A DNA stretch of 64,000 nt. It comes from Cunninghamia lanceolata. Lineage: Eukaryota; Streptophyta; Pinopsida; Cupressales; Cupressaceae. The stretch spans positions 930,001-994,000 of the forward strand of contig BSBN01000781.1 in the NCBI GenBank assembly GCA_027924645.1. The letters are read 5' to 3'. Below the pieces are notes generated by a model that saw only the letters and a list, made by a program, of their open reading frames with translations, made no database searches and was not told the DNA's origin. The stretch's first letter is position 1; the number at the start of each line of letters is the position of its first letter. This document shows, one piece after another, positions 22,034 to 34,283 of this stretch. The position numbers and the translations under genes were made by a program.

Positions 22034-24378
22034 ATGCCTCTAAAAGGTAACCCTATGGCTAGGGAAATGAGTGAAATGAAAGAGAAGACTGCAAAAGAGA
22101 TTAGGAAGTTGAAGGAGCTACAAGACATGTTGGTAGCTAGGCTTGAGGCTGTTGAAACCAGTTAGAGGAGAGGTATGGTCACAGGTGATGTAAGTGACCA
22201 AGAGGAGGAGGGTGAGAATGAGAGCCCTCTAGGAGGATTCCAAGAAGAAGAGTTGGATCCTGATGAATAGAAGATGGCCCAGCTACTGAAGGAAATCAAG
22301 GGAGATAGTCACAAGGTCAGTATGGAATTACCCATGTATGGAGGGAACTTGAATGATGAAGAGCTTTTGGATTGGATTGCAGCACTTGATAACTATTTTG
22401 AATGTGAAGATATTCCAGAGGAATGAAGGGTAAAGTTGGCAAAAACAAAATTGAAGGGTCATGCCCTACTTTGGTGGGATTATGAGCAAACTGCAAGGAG
22501 GAAGAAAGGCAAGTCAAAAATTATCTCTTGGGAAAAAATGGTATCCAAACTCAAGGGTAAGTTCTTACCGGCTGATTATGAAATTCAATTGTACAAGAAA
22601 CTTCAAAATCTGAAACAAAGAGATATGGATGTCAAGGCCTATACTAATGAGTTTTATAAGTTGAGTATAAGAGTAGGTCACATGGAGGATGATGTGGAGA
22701 CGGTGGCCAGATATCTTAGTGGGTTAAGGTTTAACCTTCAAGATGAGTTGAGTTTGCATAACCCAAGGACGGTAGAGGAATGTTTTCAATTGGCAATTAG
22801 GGCTGAAGAAAAGCTAAAGAGAAGGCAAGACAAACAAACCAAGGGCAGAGGCAGCAATATCAGGGGAAGAGGTTCATTTTCTACTCCAAGACATTCATAT
22901 GAGGGCCAAAAGGATGCATGCAAATTCCAAGACCAAGTTGTTGATCAGAGAGGTGGATTTAAAGGAGCTAGATCAGGCTTTAGAGGAAGATTTGGAGGTC
23001 AAGGAAGAGGATCAAATGCATTTACAGGAAGGTGTTACCAATACAACAAGTTTGGACATCAAGCATGGAAATGCAATGAAAGTCAGGCCACTACTTCAGT
23101 TGGAGGAGGAAGAAGGACTTAATTGGTGCAAGAAGAGGACAATGAGAGTGTAAACTCTCCATCACAGCATGCTACTCCAGAAGTTGGAGAATCACTAATG
23201 GTAAGGAGAACTCTCATCAAAGCACCTATAGAGAAGGAGCCATCACAAAGGAAGACTCTTTTCAAAACAACTTGTAATTGCTTGGGTAAGGTTTGTAAGG
23301 TTGTAATTGATTCAGGAAGTATAGATAATATGGTTTCAATTGAGATGGCTGAAAAACTTAAGTTGCCTAGGATACCACATACTACCCCTTACAAAGTCTC
23401 TTGGTTAAATGAGGGTCAATATGTTTTGGTGAATGAACAAAGTTGGGTGGAGTTTAACATAAAAGGGTATAAGGACAAAATTTTATGTGACATACTACCC
23501 ATGGATGTGTGCCATTTGCTGCTAGGGAGGCCTTGGCAATTTGATAGGCATGTTATGTATGATGGTAGGAGGAATACTTATGAAATAGAAAAAGATGGGG
23601 TCTCCTATACTTTGACACCATTGAAAGAGGAGGACAAAGGACAAACTAAGGGAGCTAATGTTATGATGGTAGGTAGAAAGGAGTTCATAAAAGTAGAAGA
23701 AAAGGAGAACATGGACCTTGTAGCCATTCCTAAACCTAGAGACATTATGACAGCAAACATGAAGAATGACTTGATTTTGGAGGGAAATGATATTGAGTTG
23801 GTGTCAAGATCTATTGCATTGAAGGTCAAGGATGAATTGATTTTGGGGATTCAAGATTAGCTTAAGAAGCATGTTGATATGATGGTTGAAGGAGTGTTCC
23901 ACTCATTGTTTTCAAAAAGGGACATCAGTCGTTCCATTCTTTTCAATTCAGAGGTTAGTATGCATGATCATGCAGTAGTCATAGGGGCAGAACATCAGAT
24001 GGAAGAGATGGGAAGAAAAGGTGAAGAGGTCAAAGATAAGTTGCAAGGGAAAGTGAGAAAGTCCAAGCATACACCTAAAGTAAAGAAGAAGGAAGTTCAT
24101 TACAAGGATGGAGGAGGTATAGTAGCAGGTAAAGATGCAAATTCAACAGCATTCTTAGGTGAAGAATAGATCAAAGATCATCCATCAAGTGAAGAACAAC
24201 ATTCTCAAGTGAAGAATAGGTCAAAGACAAGGGATAATGCCTATTTCTAGTATTTGGTTCATTGGAAGGGTTTACCAAATGGAGATGTCACTTGGAGGTC
24301 AGAGAATGACATGATCAAGCATGAGTCTATTGTCGCAGCACTGTCCTCAATGGGATTGAGTTCATTTTGCCTTGGGAG
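22034..24378 (+). pseudogene. Gypsy gag-protease-chromodomain fusion, no RT/INT
   Basis: One frame runs from the ATG at 22034 to the 3' LTR, broken by seven stops (about 22163, 22268, 22424, 23120, 23858, 24167, 24248) and no frameshift. Gag: retrotrans_gag segment ALLWWDYEQ .. DYEIQLYKKLQNLKQRDMD, a Gly/Arg-rich linker, then a knuckle with its second Cys changed to Tyr (CYQYNKFGHQAWKC). Protease: VVIDSGSIDNMVS, HLLLGRPWQFD. Next come ~125 codons of charged linker rich in Lys/Glu, then YLVHWKGLPNGDVTWRSE, a clear chromodomain fragment. RT, RNase H and integrase are absent. Homologous gag/protease blocks occur in Gypsy-1. The chromodomain would direct integration to heterochromatin in autonomous relatives. 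All seven stops are explainable by single transitions. Confidence 0.8.
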
Positions 24379-24380
24379 TA

Positions 24381-25554
24381 TGGTACAGGAGCACCTTAGG
24401 TCTAGTAGGTGTAAGTTAATATTTTGACTTGGTTTTATGTTTTTCCATGTAATAAGGTCATTTAAGACCATATCATGTGTGTTTGAGTCAATATTAGGTC
24501 ATTAGGTGGATTGGTGAGTCACGTTGCATAAAGTTGTCAAGTTTGCAAAAATGTTACAAAAGTGCAAAAACAGGGAATATGAAGAGTCACTAGTTGTAAA
24601 TGAGGAAGTTGGATAGTTGTAACTAAAATGGGAGTTGGGAAACATTGGAGAAAATGTTAAATAATCTTGGGAAGGTCGAGACCAAGGGGGGTTGGTTGTA
24701 TTTTAAAAATCAATAAAAACTAACTCTATTTCTACAAATCTGAACGTGATCTTGTTATTCTAGGCTTGTGTACAGTTTTGTACGGTAATATCATGACATG
24801 AAACTAGTTGTAATTGATAGATCATTGAGTCTACTTTCATTTCCACTTTGTTTCATTGAATTTCATCAAGTTTTGAGAATTTTATAGCAAATTTTCTAAA
24901 CTAGTCAGAAAACCTCATGAATTAGGCATTGAGTTTGCATAAGACTTAGGGTTTGGTGAAAAGCTATTGAGAAATCATTTGAAGTGGTTGGATTTGTTGA
25001 GGTAGATCATATATGACCTGTTTGAGGTGTTGGCATGATGTTTTGAAGTCTAGAGATTGAAGACCCTATTGTGACCTAGTGGAACAAGCCTAATTAGGCC
25101 TATTTGAGACTAGGACAGTCTAATTTCGAAGCAGTATTTCCAAAGAAACCCTAACCCATTGTGAGATATGTTTTGAAGGAGCCCAAAGGGTATTTGAATC
25201 AAGATTTCTCTCTTGGATATCAGTTCTGGTTTGAAAGTTATGACCAGAAAACATGAATTTGTTGTTCCATTTCAAGCCTAATTCAAAGTGTAACAGTCAA
25301 GATTTGGCCTCTGTATTCCAAAACACCCCCACCTGAAAATGAGATATGTTTTCAAAGGAGATAAAGGGTATCTGTAACAGCAATTAGATTTTGGGCATGA
25401 GGTCTGGTTTGAAAGTTGTGTTGGAAAAATAGGTTATGGAGTGTTACTAGGAATTAGCAGGCCTAGGAAGAGAAACCCACCAATAAATGCTTGACACCTT
25501 GAAGAATTGGTTGATTTTGGTTAAGTTGAACCTAACCACCCCTGCTCTACATTA
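24381..25554 (+). repeat. Gypsy-2 3' LTR
   Basis: TGGTACAGGAGCACC .. CTCTACATTA; the final CA is mutated to TA. It is preceded by a degraded polypurine tract (CTTGGGAGTA). Confidence 0.9.
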
Positions 25555-25644
25555 GAATAGTACTTCTTGCAGTGAACAGTGTTTTTGGTAGTGAATAGTG
25601 TTCTCAAGCTGTGAACAGTGTTTTCATGCTGTGAATAGTGTTTT
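25555..25644 (+). repeat. 20-bp minisatellite, right part
   Basis: Four to five further GTGAACAGTGTTTTC[AT]-type units that complete the array begun at 12386; starts with the duplicated GAATA. Confidence 0.85.
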
Positions 25645-27665
25645 CTTTAAGCTTAAAATAGTTTTCTTTTTAAAAATGCCATAACTTTTGCATATCATGT
25701 CAGATTTTTAAGTTTTCATAGGCATCAAAAAGTTGATTCACCCAACTTCACTATGGTATAAACCTCATTAGCATATCTATCCTAGATTCTCAAGTATATT
25801 CCTTCAAAGTCATCATTTCTTTACAAACTTCATTTGAGCATATCTTGTACAAAACTTAATTTTTCTTTAAACAACATAAATCTCACATAGAATCTGATTA
25901 TCCACTCCAATCTTCTATACCTTACCATAATTATTAGACATTTTCTAGATTTCTCTTTTTCATCTAACAAGCTTCTTTGCAAGTGGTTCGTTCTCTTTTT
26001 TGTTTGGGGGAATAGGAAAAGACATAAGGAGTTGCATTAGCATCAGATCTAAAAATAAACATTCCATGTGCATACAATCCAACTTTTTCATTTTCAATTG
26101 ATCAAAGAACTTATTTTCACTATCACACTTCAATTTGCGCTTAAAATGAACACCTGTTTGCATCATCATATCTTGATTTTGGGCATAAAATGAACACGTG
26201 TTTTCATCATAACATTTGAGCTTGGACATAAAACAAACTTGTGCTTTCTTTTCTTGGTGGATTTGAGTATGATTTAGGATATGTATGCTCTTCCCTTACA
26301 CTTAGTGTGATCTTGGGAATCAAAAACATCCTTTAATCCATTCATCTTCACACACACATTTCCATTTCTAAGGGTCAATTAACATTGCGAGTGTGAATCA
26401 AGTGTGTGTGTGTGTGTGCTCTCTCCTCGCACCACAAGGTGATCTTAGAGATCAAAAACACCACTTGATTCACTTTTGTCACCCTTTTAGGAGGGCTTCT
26501 TGGAGACACACATGGTGGTACCCCTTAGGGTTTAGGGTTTTAGGTCCATAATGATATAAGTGTTTACCTTTATAAAATCCTTTTTACCTTAACCCCTTAG
26601 GTAATGTGCTTTACTTTCTAAATCTGTGTTGACCGTCTGCAGTAAGTTTCTAATCCCTTAAGTTATAACCTTAAGTCTTTGCACCCGTAAGGTGACCGGC
26701 CTCGTGTTCTAGGAATTACCTTTTGTGGCATGTGAAAATTAAATTAGATGTCCTAAGTCTTCCCATAAGCCTTAAAGTTTAATAAAGTGAATATCGCAGT
26801 GTCATAGCACATCATCAATGACATCACCACCCCGCTGCATGGCCGCGATAGGATGACACATGTCCAAGAATCTATGCTTATGTCCTATTCCACTAGGAAT
26901 CTTGCACTAGCCAACCATTTGTTGCCAAATGTTAGAATAAATGTGGTATGCAGGAGAACTTTAATCCAATGGCTGCGCTCCATCGCAAGGGTATCTCGTA
27001 GCAGGGAATCTTCATTGTGCAGTCACGAGATGGCGACACGTAGCCTTCTCTTATTAAAGAAGTAAAAATCAAATGAAAGGTGGGTGCATGGGGGCTTAAT
27101 CGCACTCACGCATGGTAGGTAAGTGGTGGGCCATCTCCAGCTGCGAGGCTGCGAGATGGTGCCACGTGTCCAATCCAGACAAAAGGTGATGTGATCTACA
27201 AAGAAAGTACAAGTGATATGGCCTATTCTGATTGGTCGAAGACTTTTCAAACATGATGACCGAGATTTTCAACTCGCAAGTAAATGATAGCCGTGGATCT
27301 TGTAGTAAGGAATTCTAATCAACAACGCAGGTTTAATTTTTTGCAATGAACGTTGGAGGCGTGTTATAGCACGAATGAGGAGTAAAGTTGAGGATACCTC
27401 CATTAATGCATCAAAAACTAGGCTACGATGCTTATGAGGAAGAAAGTTAGGACTGTGTACATCATTTCATCAAGTACACATGATTTTCAAGTGCACGAAG
27501 AGCTCTCAAACAAGAAAAGAACAAAATTCAGATTCTTGGGAAGCGTTAACCAGTAAGTTCACTATGTATTCTTATGCTTGGCATATTTTTCAGCTAACTG
27601 CTTAATTAAGGAGAAAAATAGTTACTTGTGAAAGAAACCCTAGCTTGATAAGATCAGTCTACAAA
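25645..27665 (+). other. Gypsy-C leader region without genes
   Basis: No coding region is supported. It holds two related ~60-bp blocks with GTGATCTT[GA]G[GA]GATCAAAAACA (26306 and 26441), a (TG)9 run at 26402-26419, a short TTTAGGG-like patch near 26526, and three copies of a ~20-bp motif ending in ACAC[AG]TGTCC or similar (26845, 27024, 27151). The last copy contains a G-box, CCACGTGTCC. Confidence 0.5.
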
Positions 27666-30600
27666 ATGAGTCAAGCTAGTTAGCCCTCCACTTCTAAGTG
27701 CAACTTAGATGAGGACCTCATGGTCCAGCTTCGTGGTTCTACCAGAGGAGCCTTGAAACTACATGGTCTAGGCGGACCCGAGGACAAATTCCTTGATTAT
27801 TGTTACAATTGTCGAGATGCCATATTGTTGGTTCCTGGTTGGATCCTGTTCGAGCACTAGCATAGGAGAATGGATTATAAGGCCCCTATTTGTCATGCCT
27901 AGAAATTTGATCTAGCCAAGATTATTTGTTCCAATGTCTTTCCTAACCCTGATCTAGTTAGAGAAATAGCATTAAGGTATGATCCTTCTACAAGGACAGT
28001 CATAGCTAGAAATGGTTCAAAAATTATCAAGCTCACCAAAGGATTCATTGCTACTGTATTCAATTTAGACCTTGTAGCTAGAAAGCCAATTGACATTGCT
28101 GCTTTGAAGAGGAAATATCAGACTATGAAACGTGCTTATAGGGATTACAACCTAGCCAAGCACAGGCCAAGAGGTGTGGAGGGTAAACTGGTGAAAATTT
28201 CAGCTAGTGAACAAGAGCCCTTTCATTGCAACATGTTCATGGACTACTTTGTCATGACCTATCATAGTTTATGCCAATTATTGGGTAGGGATGCTTCTGC
28301 AGAATGCCCATTTCTTTAATGATGATGGCAGTCGACATTCAGAATCAAGAGGTCAAAGAGCCATATGATTATGCAAATTATATTGCTGACAGGATGCACA
28401 AGAAGATGTCGGAGATCAAGAGCAATCTATCTAATCTGGATGTCCATGTTGAATTCACATGGTACTCCATGCTATGCCACATGCTTTTATTCACTTTATC
28501 TAGGATGTGGCACCAAAATTTGCATGTTAAGATGGCAGATGCTCAATGGAACATGCTTCCAATACAACTATGGACTTGCATGATTGACATGCATTGCACT
28601 ATAGTAGATTATGTCATTTTTGAAGAGTATTTTGTGAGGAGAGTCCTTGGATTTTTGGAACCAGAAGGTGAAAGGCTGCATCCTGATGTGCTAGATTTTT
28701 TAAGGCCTTTAGAAAGGACTCCTCACTTAGGAATTGATCATAATTGGGGTGACTGGTTCTTTCATGAGAACACTACTTGCATTAGGGTCTATGGATGTGA
28801 GACCCCACCTCATATCTTGCCAAAATATGTGCCTAAAAGAGTGGCATTTTTAGAAATCATTAGGTAATTGAATGATTCTGACAAGGAGCACCTGAGGAGG
28901 CATAAGAAGGGCTCATTCTTTCCTTCTTCCCTCAAATTTAGTGATTTTTTGATAACTGATAAAAGTGGTCTTGATCAAATTTATTCAGTTATGTAATGTT
29001 TTGGGATGTATTTGGAACATCCAAGGCATTTTGACCCTAAGGGCTTCATCAACAGGGTGAGGGTCAACAAGGGAAGGCCCAGATATTCTCACCAGGTTGA
29101 CTATAGTGATGATATTGCTAGGAATTATTTTACAATGGATGATTTCCATCACTTAAGGATTAAGTGGGACACTATTATGACAAGTGAGAAGATAAAGAAA
29201 AGCATAAATCCTGCATATCAGGGTGCATTTGCAGAAGTTCAAGACCCAATTCAGAGAATTGAGAAGATGCTAGACAATGTAGAGTAGCTGATTGGTTATG
29301 CCCCTGCAAGAGAAGAAGTACCCACATATGAGCCTGGCAGCTCTAGCAGAGGATATGCTGTCAAAAGGGAATCAATTGGCCCCTCCCCTGCTAAAAAGGC
29401 AAAAATTATTGATTTAGAAAACCCTGAGGAGATTGAGGTAGTAGATTTAGAAGGGGGAGAAGAACATGTACAAGAATTTGCCCCTCAAGTGAATTCACCT
29501 AATAGAATGAGGCCCTACTCATCCCCTGAAAACAGGGCAGTAAGAACAATGAGGAGCCCAAATATGGACATTGAAGATGTTAGGATAATGGCTTGCAACA
29601 AATTTTTAGAGGATGATGAATTTGTCAATACTCCTGAATTTAGGAGTTATGTTTTCAAGGTAAGAAGTGAAGAGTTTCAAAAGAGGATTGAAGATGCTAT
29701 AGCTGGAGGAGACCCTACTAAATATGATACCATTACTCAAAGGGTCTTAAAAGAAGTGAATCAATCCATTAGTGCAATGCCTCTGGAGGAGGGAAGGCAA
29801 TTGGTTGCAAAGATCAATATTTTACTTCTTCCTCACTGGACCGTGTCAAATGCCATTGTATTTGACACAATTACCAGAGAAGACTCAGACATAATAGGTG
29901 AACAGATAGAAAAGGCTCTCTCTAGTACAGCCTTTAACCCTAGGTTTGAAACATTGGCTATATGGGCTCTAGCCCCAAGTAATAACAAGCCTAGGGTTGA
30001 ATTGGGGGAATTGGTAGGAGATGTGATAATAAAGAGGGTATCTAACACCCCTTCCCCCCAAGCTGCAAGTTTAAATGTCCATACTGCATAGTTCACAAAA
30101 GCAGTCACAAATAAATTGCAAAAGGATCACAATGAGATGCAACTCAGTTATGCCTAGGCAGTTGCAAAAATAAACAGATTAAGGCAGCTATTATCTTTAG
30201 GGGCTAGTTCTTTAGCTCCCCCACTAGTGATTCCAACAGCAGAATCTTTCCCAGTTGATACAAAGCCTCTCCTTTCAGAAATCAGAGAATTAAAGGAGGA
30301 TAACAAAAAATTAAAAGAAGAAAAGGAGAGCATAATGAAAGAGATGGTCACAAATTTGGTACATCACAGGGTGACCAAGGTCATGGCAAGAGTAGAAGAA
30401 ACATGGAGGTCCTACTCACAACTGAAGATGGCCTATGAAAAACATCAATCAGACAAAGAAAGACTCAATTATTCAGGCTAGATGGTTGCCAAGAACTATA
30501 GAAGTCAAAGATCTTCTTAGGTGTTCTAGATTTGATGCAACTACACCTCCTAAGCTAAAACTGGTGGTAGATATGCTAAAACATTTTGAAGATGTTGCCA

Positions 30601-30887
30601 ACTTTTAGTTAAGATTAGATAAGGTTTTGGTAGAGAAGACACAGGCAATAGAAACAATGGATACAAGGTGGCTACCAAATATTTTGGAGGGTGGCAGACA
30701 AATAAAAGACTTGGACAATTAGAGGGCAGACATTGAAACTAATGCCAATAGATTAATTCCCACTTGTTGTATTGAGGCTAGCCCTACTATGAAGATTTTG
30801 AGCCTAGTACTTGACAAGCTGCATATTGTTGAAATTAATTTTGAAATATTTTGTAAAGAGGTGAAGACTATACTGGATGCCAAGTAC
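27666..30887 (+). pseudogene. Long unknown ORF, main part
   Basis: The ATG at 27666 opens a frame readable to ~28317; after one frameshift a second frame is readable to 30481, then after another to 30887. Stops are few and mostly TAG/TAA at likely Gln codons (28865, 29285, 30089, 30155). It totals over 1,000 codons with no gag knuckle, protease, RT or integrase motif. Features: an N-terminal globular part (STRTVIARNGSKIIKLTKGF .. CQLLGRDA) faintly like retroelement-associated plant mobile-domain proteins (weak, from memory); a Trp/His/Met-rich middle; a PAKKAKIIDLE basic signal with an acidic run; and a coiled coil (ELKEDNKKLKEEKESIMKEM). It continues past the Gypsy-1 insertion at 38451. Whether it belongs to Gypsy-C or is another inserted unit is undecided. 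Confidence 0.6.
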
Positions 30888-32347
30888 TGGTGCAGGAGCT
30901 CCCAATTCTAGTCATTTGTGCTTTGTCATGTTTTGTTGTCATGTTCTGTTGTTCTCTCTAAGGCTTTAAAAGCCATTTTCATGAGTTGTAATAAGGACTT
31001 GGTCCATTTGGTCAATTTATCCAATATAGACCTTGATTTGGTCAAATTGAATGTAATTCCACTTAAAAAACATGTGGTTTCTTGTGGAGGAAGTCATAAC
31101 CAATGGCTAACTGCCTTGGAGAGAAGTTGTACGGTTGGTGGAGGAAAAACATCTTCCAAGCCTTCTATAGGCTGAACAATGTAATAACATGCCAAGGATA
31201 ATGAAATTCTAAAGTTTTTTGGAGTGAAGAAAACTATTTTTTTTACGTTTTCCTGGAAATAGTCATTTGGTACGACACTGTACGAACTGTCAGGGATCTA
31301 AAAGTTAGGAAATGTGTTAGGGCTTCGAATTACCTTTCATTTGAATGTAATTAGGCCCTTTTAAACCCCTTGTGCTGTTAGAACCTATTCGTTTTGTGTA
31401 AATAGGTCTGAAAACCCTCTAAACTAGAGTTTTGTGGTAAAATGGATGATTTCTCCTCTGTCCTCTGAAAGGCATCAACTATGTTTAGTAGGATGGAGGG
31501 AGATAGTGTATATTTCATGTTTTTGGTGTCTTTAGTGTTTGCACTCCTCACTTCAAAGCATTTGGCATGATTCTAACTAGTCTACATAGTGACTAGTTAG
31601 TATGCAAATGGTGGAAAATAGTGTGTATTCAAAGAACAGTCAAATGGATGACCAAATGGATGGTGGATTTGGTGTTTGTAGCTGGAAACTAACCTATGCA
31701 GGTGCTTATTTGATCCTGAGAAAGTGGATTTGATACACTTCCTTCATAAAGCCCTCAAATTAGGTCTATTCCCTAGGAAGAAGAACTCACTATACTTGCA
31801 TGCCTAGAACAGAGTACGGCCCTGCTGCTTGGTGGATGGTTGTATGTCCATAGTGGGTATTTGAATATGCCTTAAGTCTAGATGGTCATTTGGAGGTTTG
31901 AAGAGTTTTCCTTGAATTAGCCGATCACAAGGGCTACAAGGAATAGGCCATTTCAAACACTGTCATAGTGCAGTCATGTTCTAGTTCGCTGTTCATTGTC
32001 CTTGTAGGTACAGAATTGAGTTATTGGGTTAGAGACCACTTGTTGATCAAGTCCCTGACAAGTATATGTTGGTTGTAGAGTGAGATCCTGTTGGTAGAGA
32101 AGTTGGTAGCTTGGTTATTGGTCTAGAAGGTGTGTGTGGGTGTTAGTTGGGTTGAATAGAGACTCCCCAAAAGAGAGTTGAGTAGTCTATGAAGGTGGAC
32201 ACTGGGGTGTGGTCCCAGACTAGGTCAGTCTCTTGGATAGCCTTGTATAGGCTTATGTTGCTTAGCCTTTGAAAACCTTGTTAAGGGAACCTTAAAGTCT
32301 TGGTCTCTTGTGTGAACAAAACCAAACCTACCAATACCTCTGCATCA
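30888..32347 (+). repeat. Gypsy-1 5' LTR
   Basis: 1,460 bp, aligned throughout to 36990-38450. By eye about 5% of bases differ over the first 115. Short open frames inside it are not genes. Confidence 0.92.
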
Positions 32348-32350
32348 TAT

Positions 32351-32363
32351 TGGTATCAGAGCC
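32351..32363 (+). other. Primer-binding site of Gypsy-1
   Basis: TGGTATCAGAGCC, initiator Met tRNA type. Confidence 0.9.
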
Positions 32364-32384
32364 AATATCTGATTAGAGCAGTGT

Positions 32385-33479
32385 ATGTCAAACGAGGAGA
32401 TTGAAACAGAGGTTAATACAATGCCTCCCAAGACAATGAGTCAAGAAGCCATCAAGAAATTGGTGGAAGAGATGGTTGAGGCAAGATTACAAGAAGAAAG
32501 AAGGTCTAAGGGCAAGACCAAAGAAGATGGAAGTTCTTCTAACACAAATGATGAAGAAGAGGCAAAAGAGAGTCCTCAAGGATAGGAAATGTCTGCAGAT
32601 CAGAAAGGTTTCTTGAATGCACTTAAGGGTGCTCATGGAGACAGTGGTGATCCCAAGATGGATGTACCCACATTTCATGGCAAATTGGATGGTGATGCTC
32701 TCACCGATTGGATAGAAGCCATGTGTAACTACTTTGATTACAAGGAGTTCAATGATAGCAAGAAGGTTAAATTTGCCAAGACAAGGCTAAGAGGTTCTGC
32801 ACTTGTGTGGTGGAACTACATGCAAAGTGAGAGGGAGAAGATTACGAAGAGTCCCATCACTAAATGGAGTAGAATGGTGGCTATGCTCAGAAGCAAGTTC
32901 ATGCCACCTGACTATGAGATTCAAATCATTAGGAGTCCAGAATTTGAGACAAAAAGATATGGATGTGGCTGCCTACACAGAAGAATTTCACATACTAAGT
33001 ATGAGAGCCAACCATAATGAAGATGAAAAGGGGATGGTGGCTAGGTACCTAAATGGTTTGAAATACAATCTGCAAGATGAGATCAGTTTAGTGATACCTA
33101 GAATGGTGGATGAATGCTTCTTATTGGCCTCTAGAGCAAAGGAAAAGTTGAGAAGGGTGAACAAAGTGCCAGAGGAAGAGGTGGCAGAAACCAAAGAGGA
33201 AGAGGCAGTTTTGGCCGTGGACAGTCCCACAAAACTAAAAATAACAGTCAGCAAGAAACACAAACTGAAACAGAGCATAGAGGAGGCTTTAGAGGTTGGA
33301 GAAGACCTAATGGCAGGGTCAGAAATGGTGGAGGAGGTAGAGGACCAAGAGTCTTCACTGGAAGGTGTTATGGCTGCAATCAAGTTTGCCATACAATTAA
33401 CAAATGCCCAGAGAAAGCTAGCAACTCTCATGACAATGGAAGGAGAAATCAGTTAGTAAAGGATGATGACTGTGAGAGT
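32385..33479 (+). pseudogene. Gypsy-1 gag
   Basis: Starts near 32385-32412 (MSNEEIETEV / MPPKTMSQEA). An in-frame TAG at 32583 splits the acidic N-terminal segment from the capsid-like domain (LTDWIEAMCNYF, ALVWWNYMQSERE). A frameshift near 32935 moves into QNLRQKDMDVAAYTEEFH .. EEKLRR-like sequence, and a second near 33162 leads into a Gly/Arg-rich linker. The knuckle CYGCNQVCHTINKC has CX2CX4HX4C spacing, with Cys where Gly is usual. After it the frame runs straight into protease, so gag and pol were one polyprotein. Parallel blocks occur in Gypsy-2. Confidence 0.85.
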
Positions 33480-34271
33480 GTGAATTCACTAATGGGAAGT
33501 GTTGCACCTGTCCTAGAAGGAGAGAGTATGATGATTAAGAGGTCTATGTTGAAAATACCATTGAAACAAGAGCCCCCTCAGAGAAAGAATCTTTTTAGAA
33601 CCCAAGGCCTAGCCTATGGGAAACTTTGTAAGATCATAGTAGATTCAGGATCTACTGAGAATGTGGTATCCACTGAGATGGTTGAGAAGTGCATGTTGAA
33701 GAGGCTACATCATATCAGTCCTCACAAGATTTCTTGGTTGAATAAGAACCAAAGTTTCATGGTGGAAGAGCAAACTTGGGTTGAATTTGCAATCGGTGAC
33801 TACAAGGACAAAGTGTTATGTGAAATCATCCCCATGGATGCATGTCATCTACTTCTTGGCCGCCCATGGCAATATGATGTCAAAGCACAACATGATGGTG
33901 AGAAGAACACATATGTCATCACCAAGAATGGAAGACCATACAAGATGGATCCTATGTTAGAGCAGACTGAGGGGAAGAACAATGACATCAGTGTCATGTT
34001 GGTGAATGGTAAAGAGTTTTTGAACCTCTTGAAGGAGAAGGATACCCAAGGGTATGCCTTGGTCATGAAGCCCAAGAGTGGATCAGATCAGCAAGATCAA
34101 AAACAAAAGGAGATTCCATTGGAAGTGCAGCAACTTCTAGACAAATATCAAGATCTTGTGGTAGAGGAAGTCCCCAACTACTTACCACCCATGAGGGACA
34201 TAAGTCATCAAATTGACTTAATACCTGGTGTTACATTGCCTAACAAGGCTTCCTATAAGCTGACCCCATAG
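33480..34271 (+). pseudogene. Gypsy-1 aspartic protease region
   Basis: Continuous with the gag frame. The active-site motif IIVDSGSTENVVS is intact, and CHLLLGRPWQYD is the conserved downstream protease motif. The segment continues into the RT N-terminus (VPNYLPPMRDISHQIDLIPG) and is stopped by a TAG at 34269, where a Gln codon is likely. It would cleave the polyprotein in the particle. Confidence 0.88.
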
Positions 34272-34283
34272 CAAAATGAAGAG

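Larger units (their letters stand above)
12516..25554 (+). mobile_element. Gypsy-2, chromovirus-type element lacking RT and integrase
   Basis: LTRs are 12516-13390 plus 21671-21972 (split by the TR-GAG insertion) and 24381-25554. Target duplication GAATA lies at 12511-12515 and 25555-25559. The priming site is at 21976-21988. The 2.4-kb internal region encodes gag, protease, a linker and a chromodomain, but no polymerase or integrase. It sits inside the 20-bp minisatellite of Gypsy-C. Confidence 0.9.

Noticed and set aside
26402..26419. (TG)n microsatellite as a regulatory element
   Set aside because: Simple short repeat with no associated feature.
26526..26545. Interstitial telomere tract
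   Set aside because: Only two or three imperfect TTTAGGG units; expected by chance in plant DNA.
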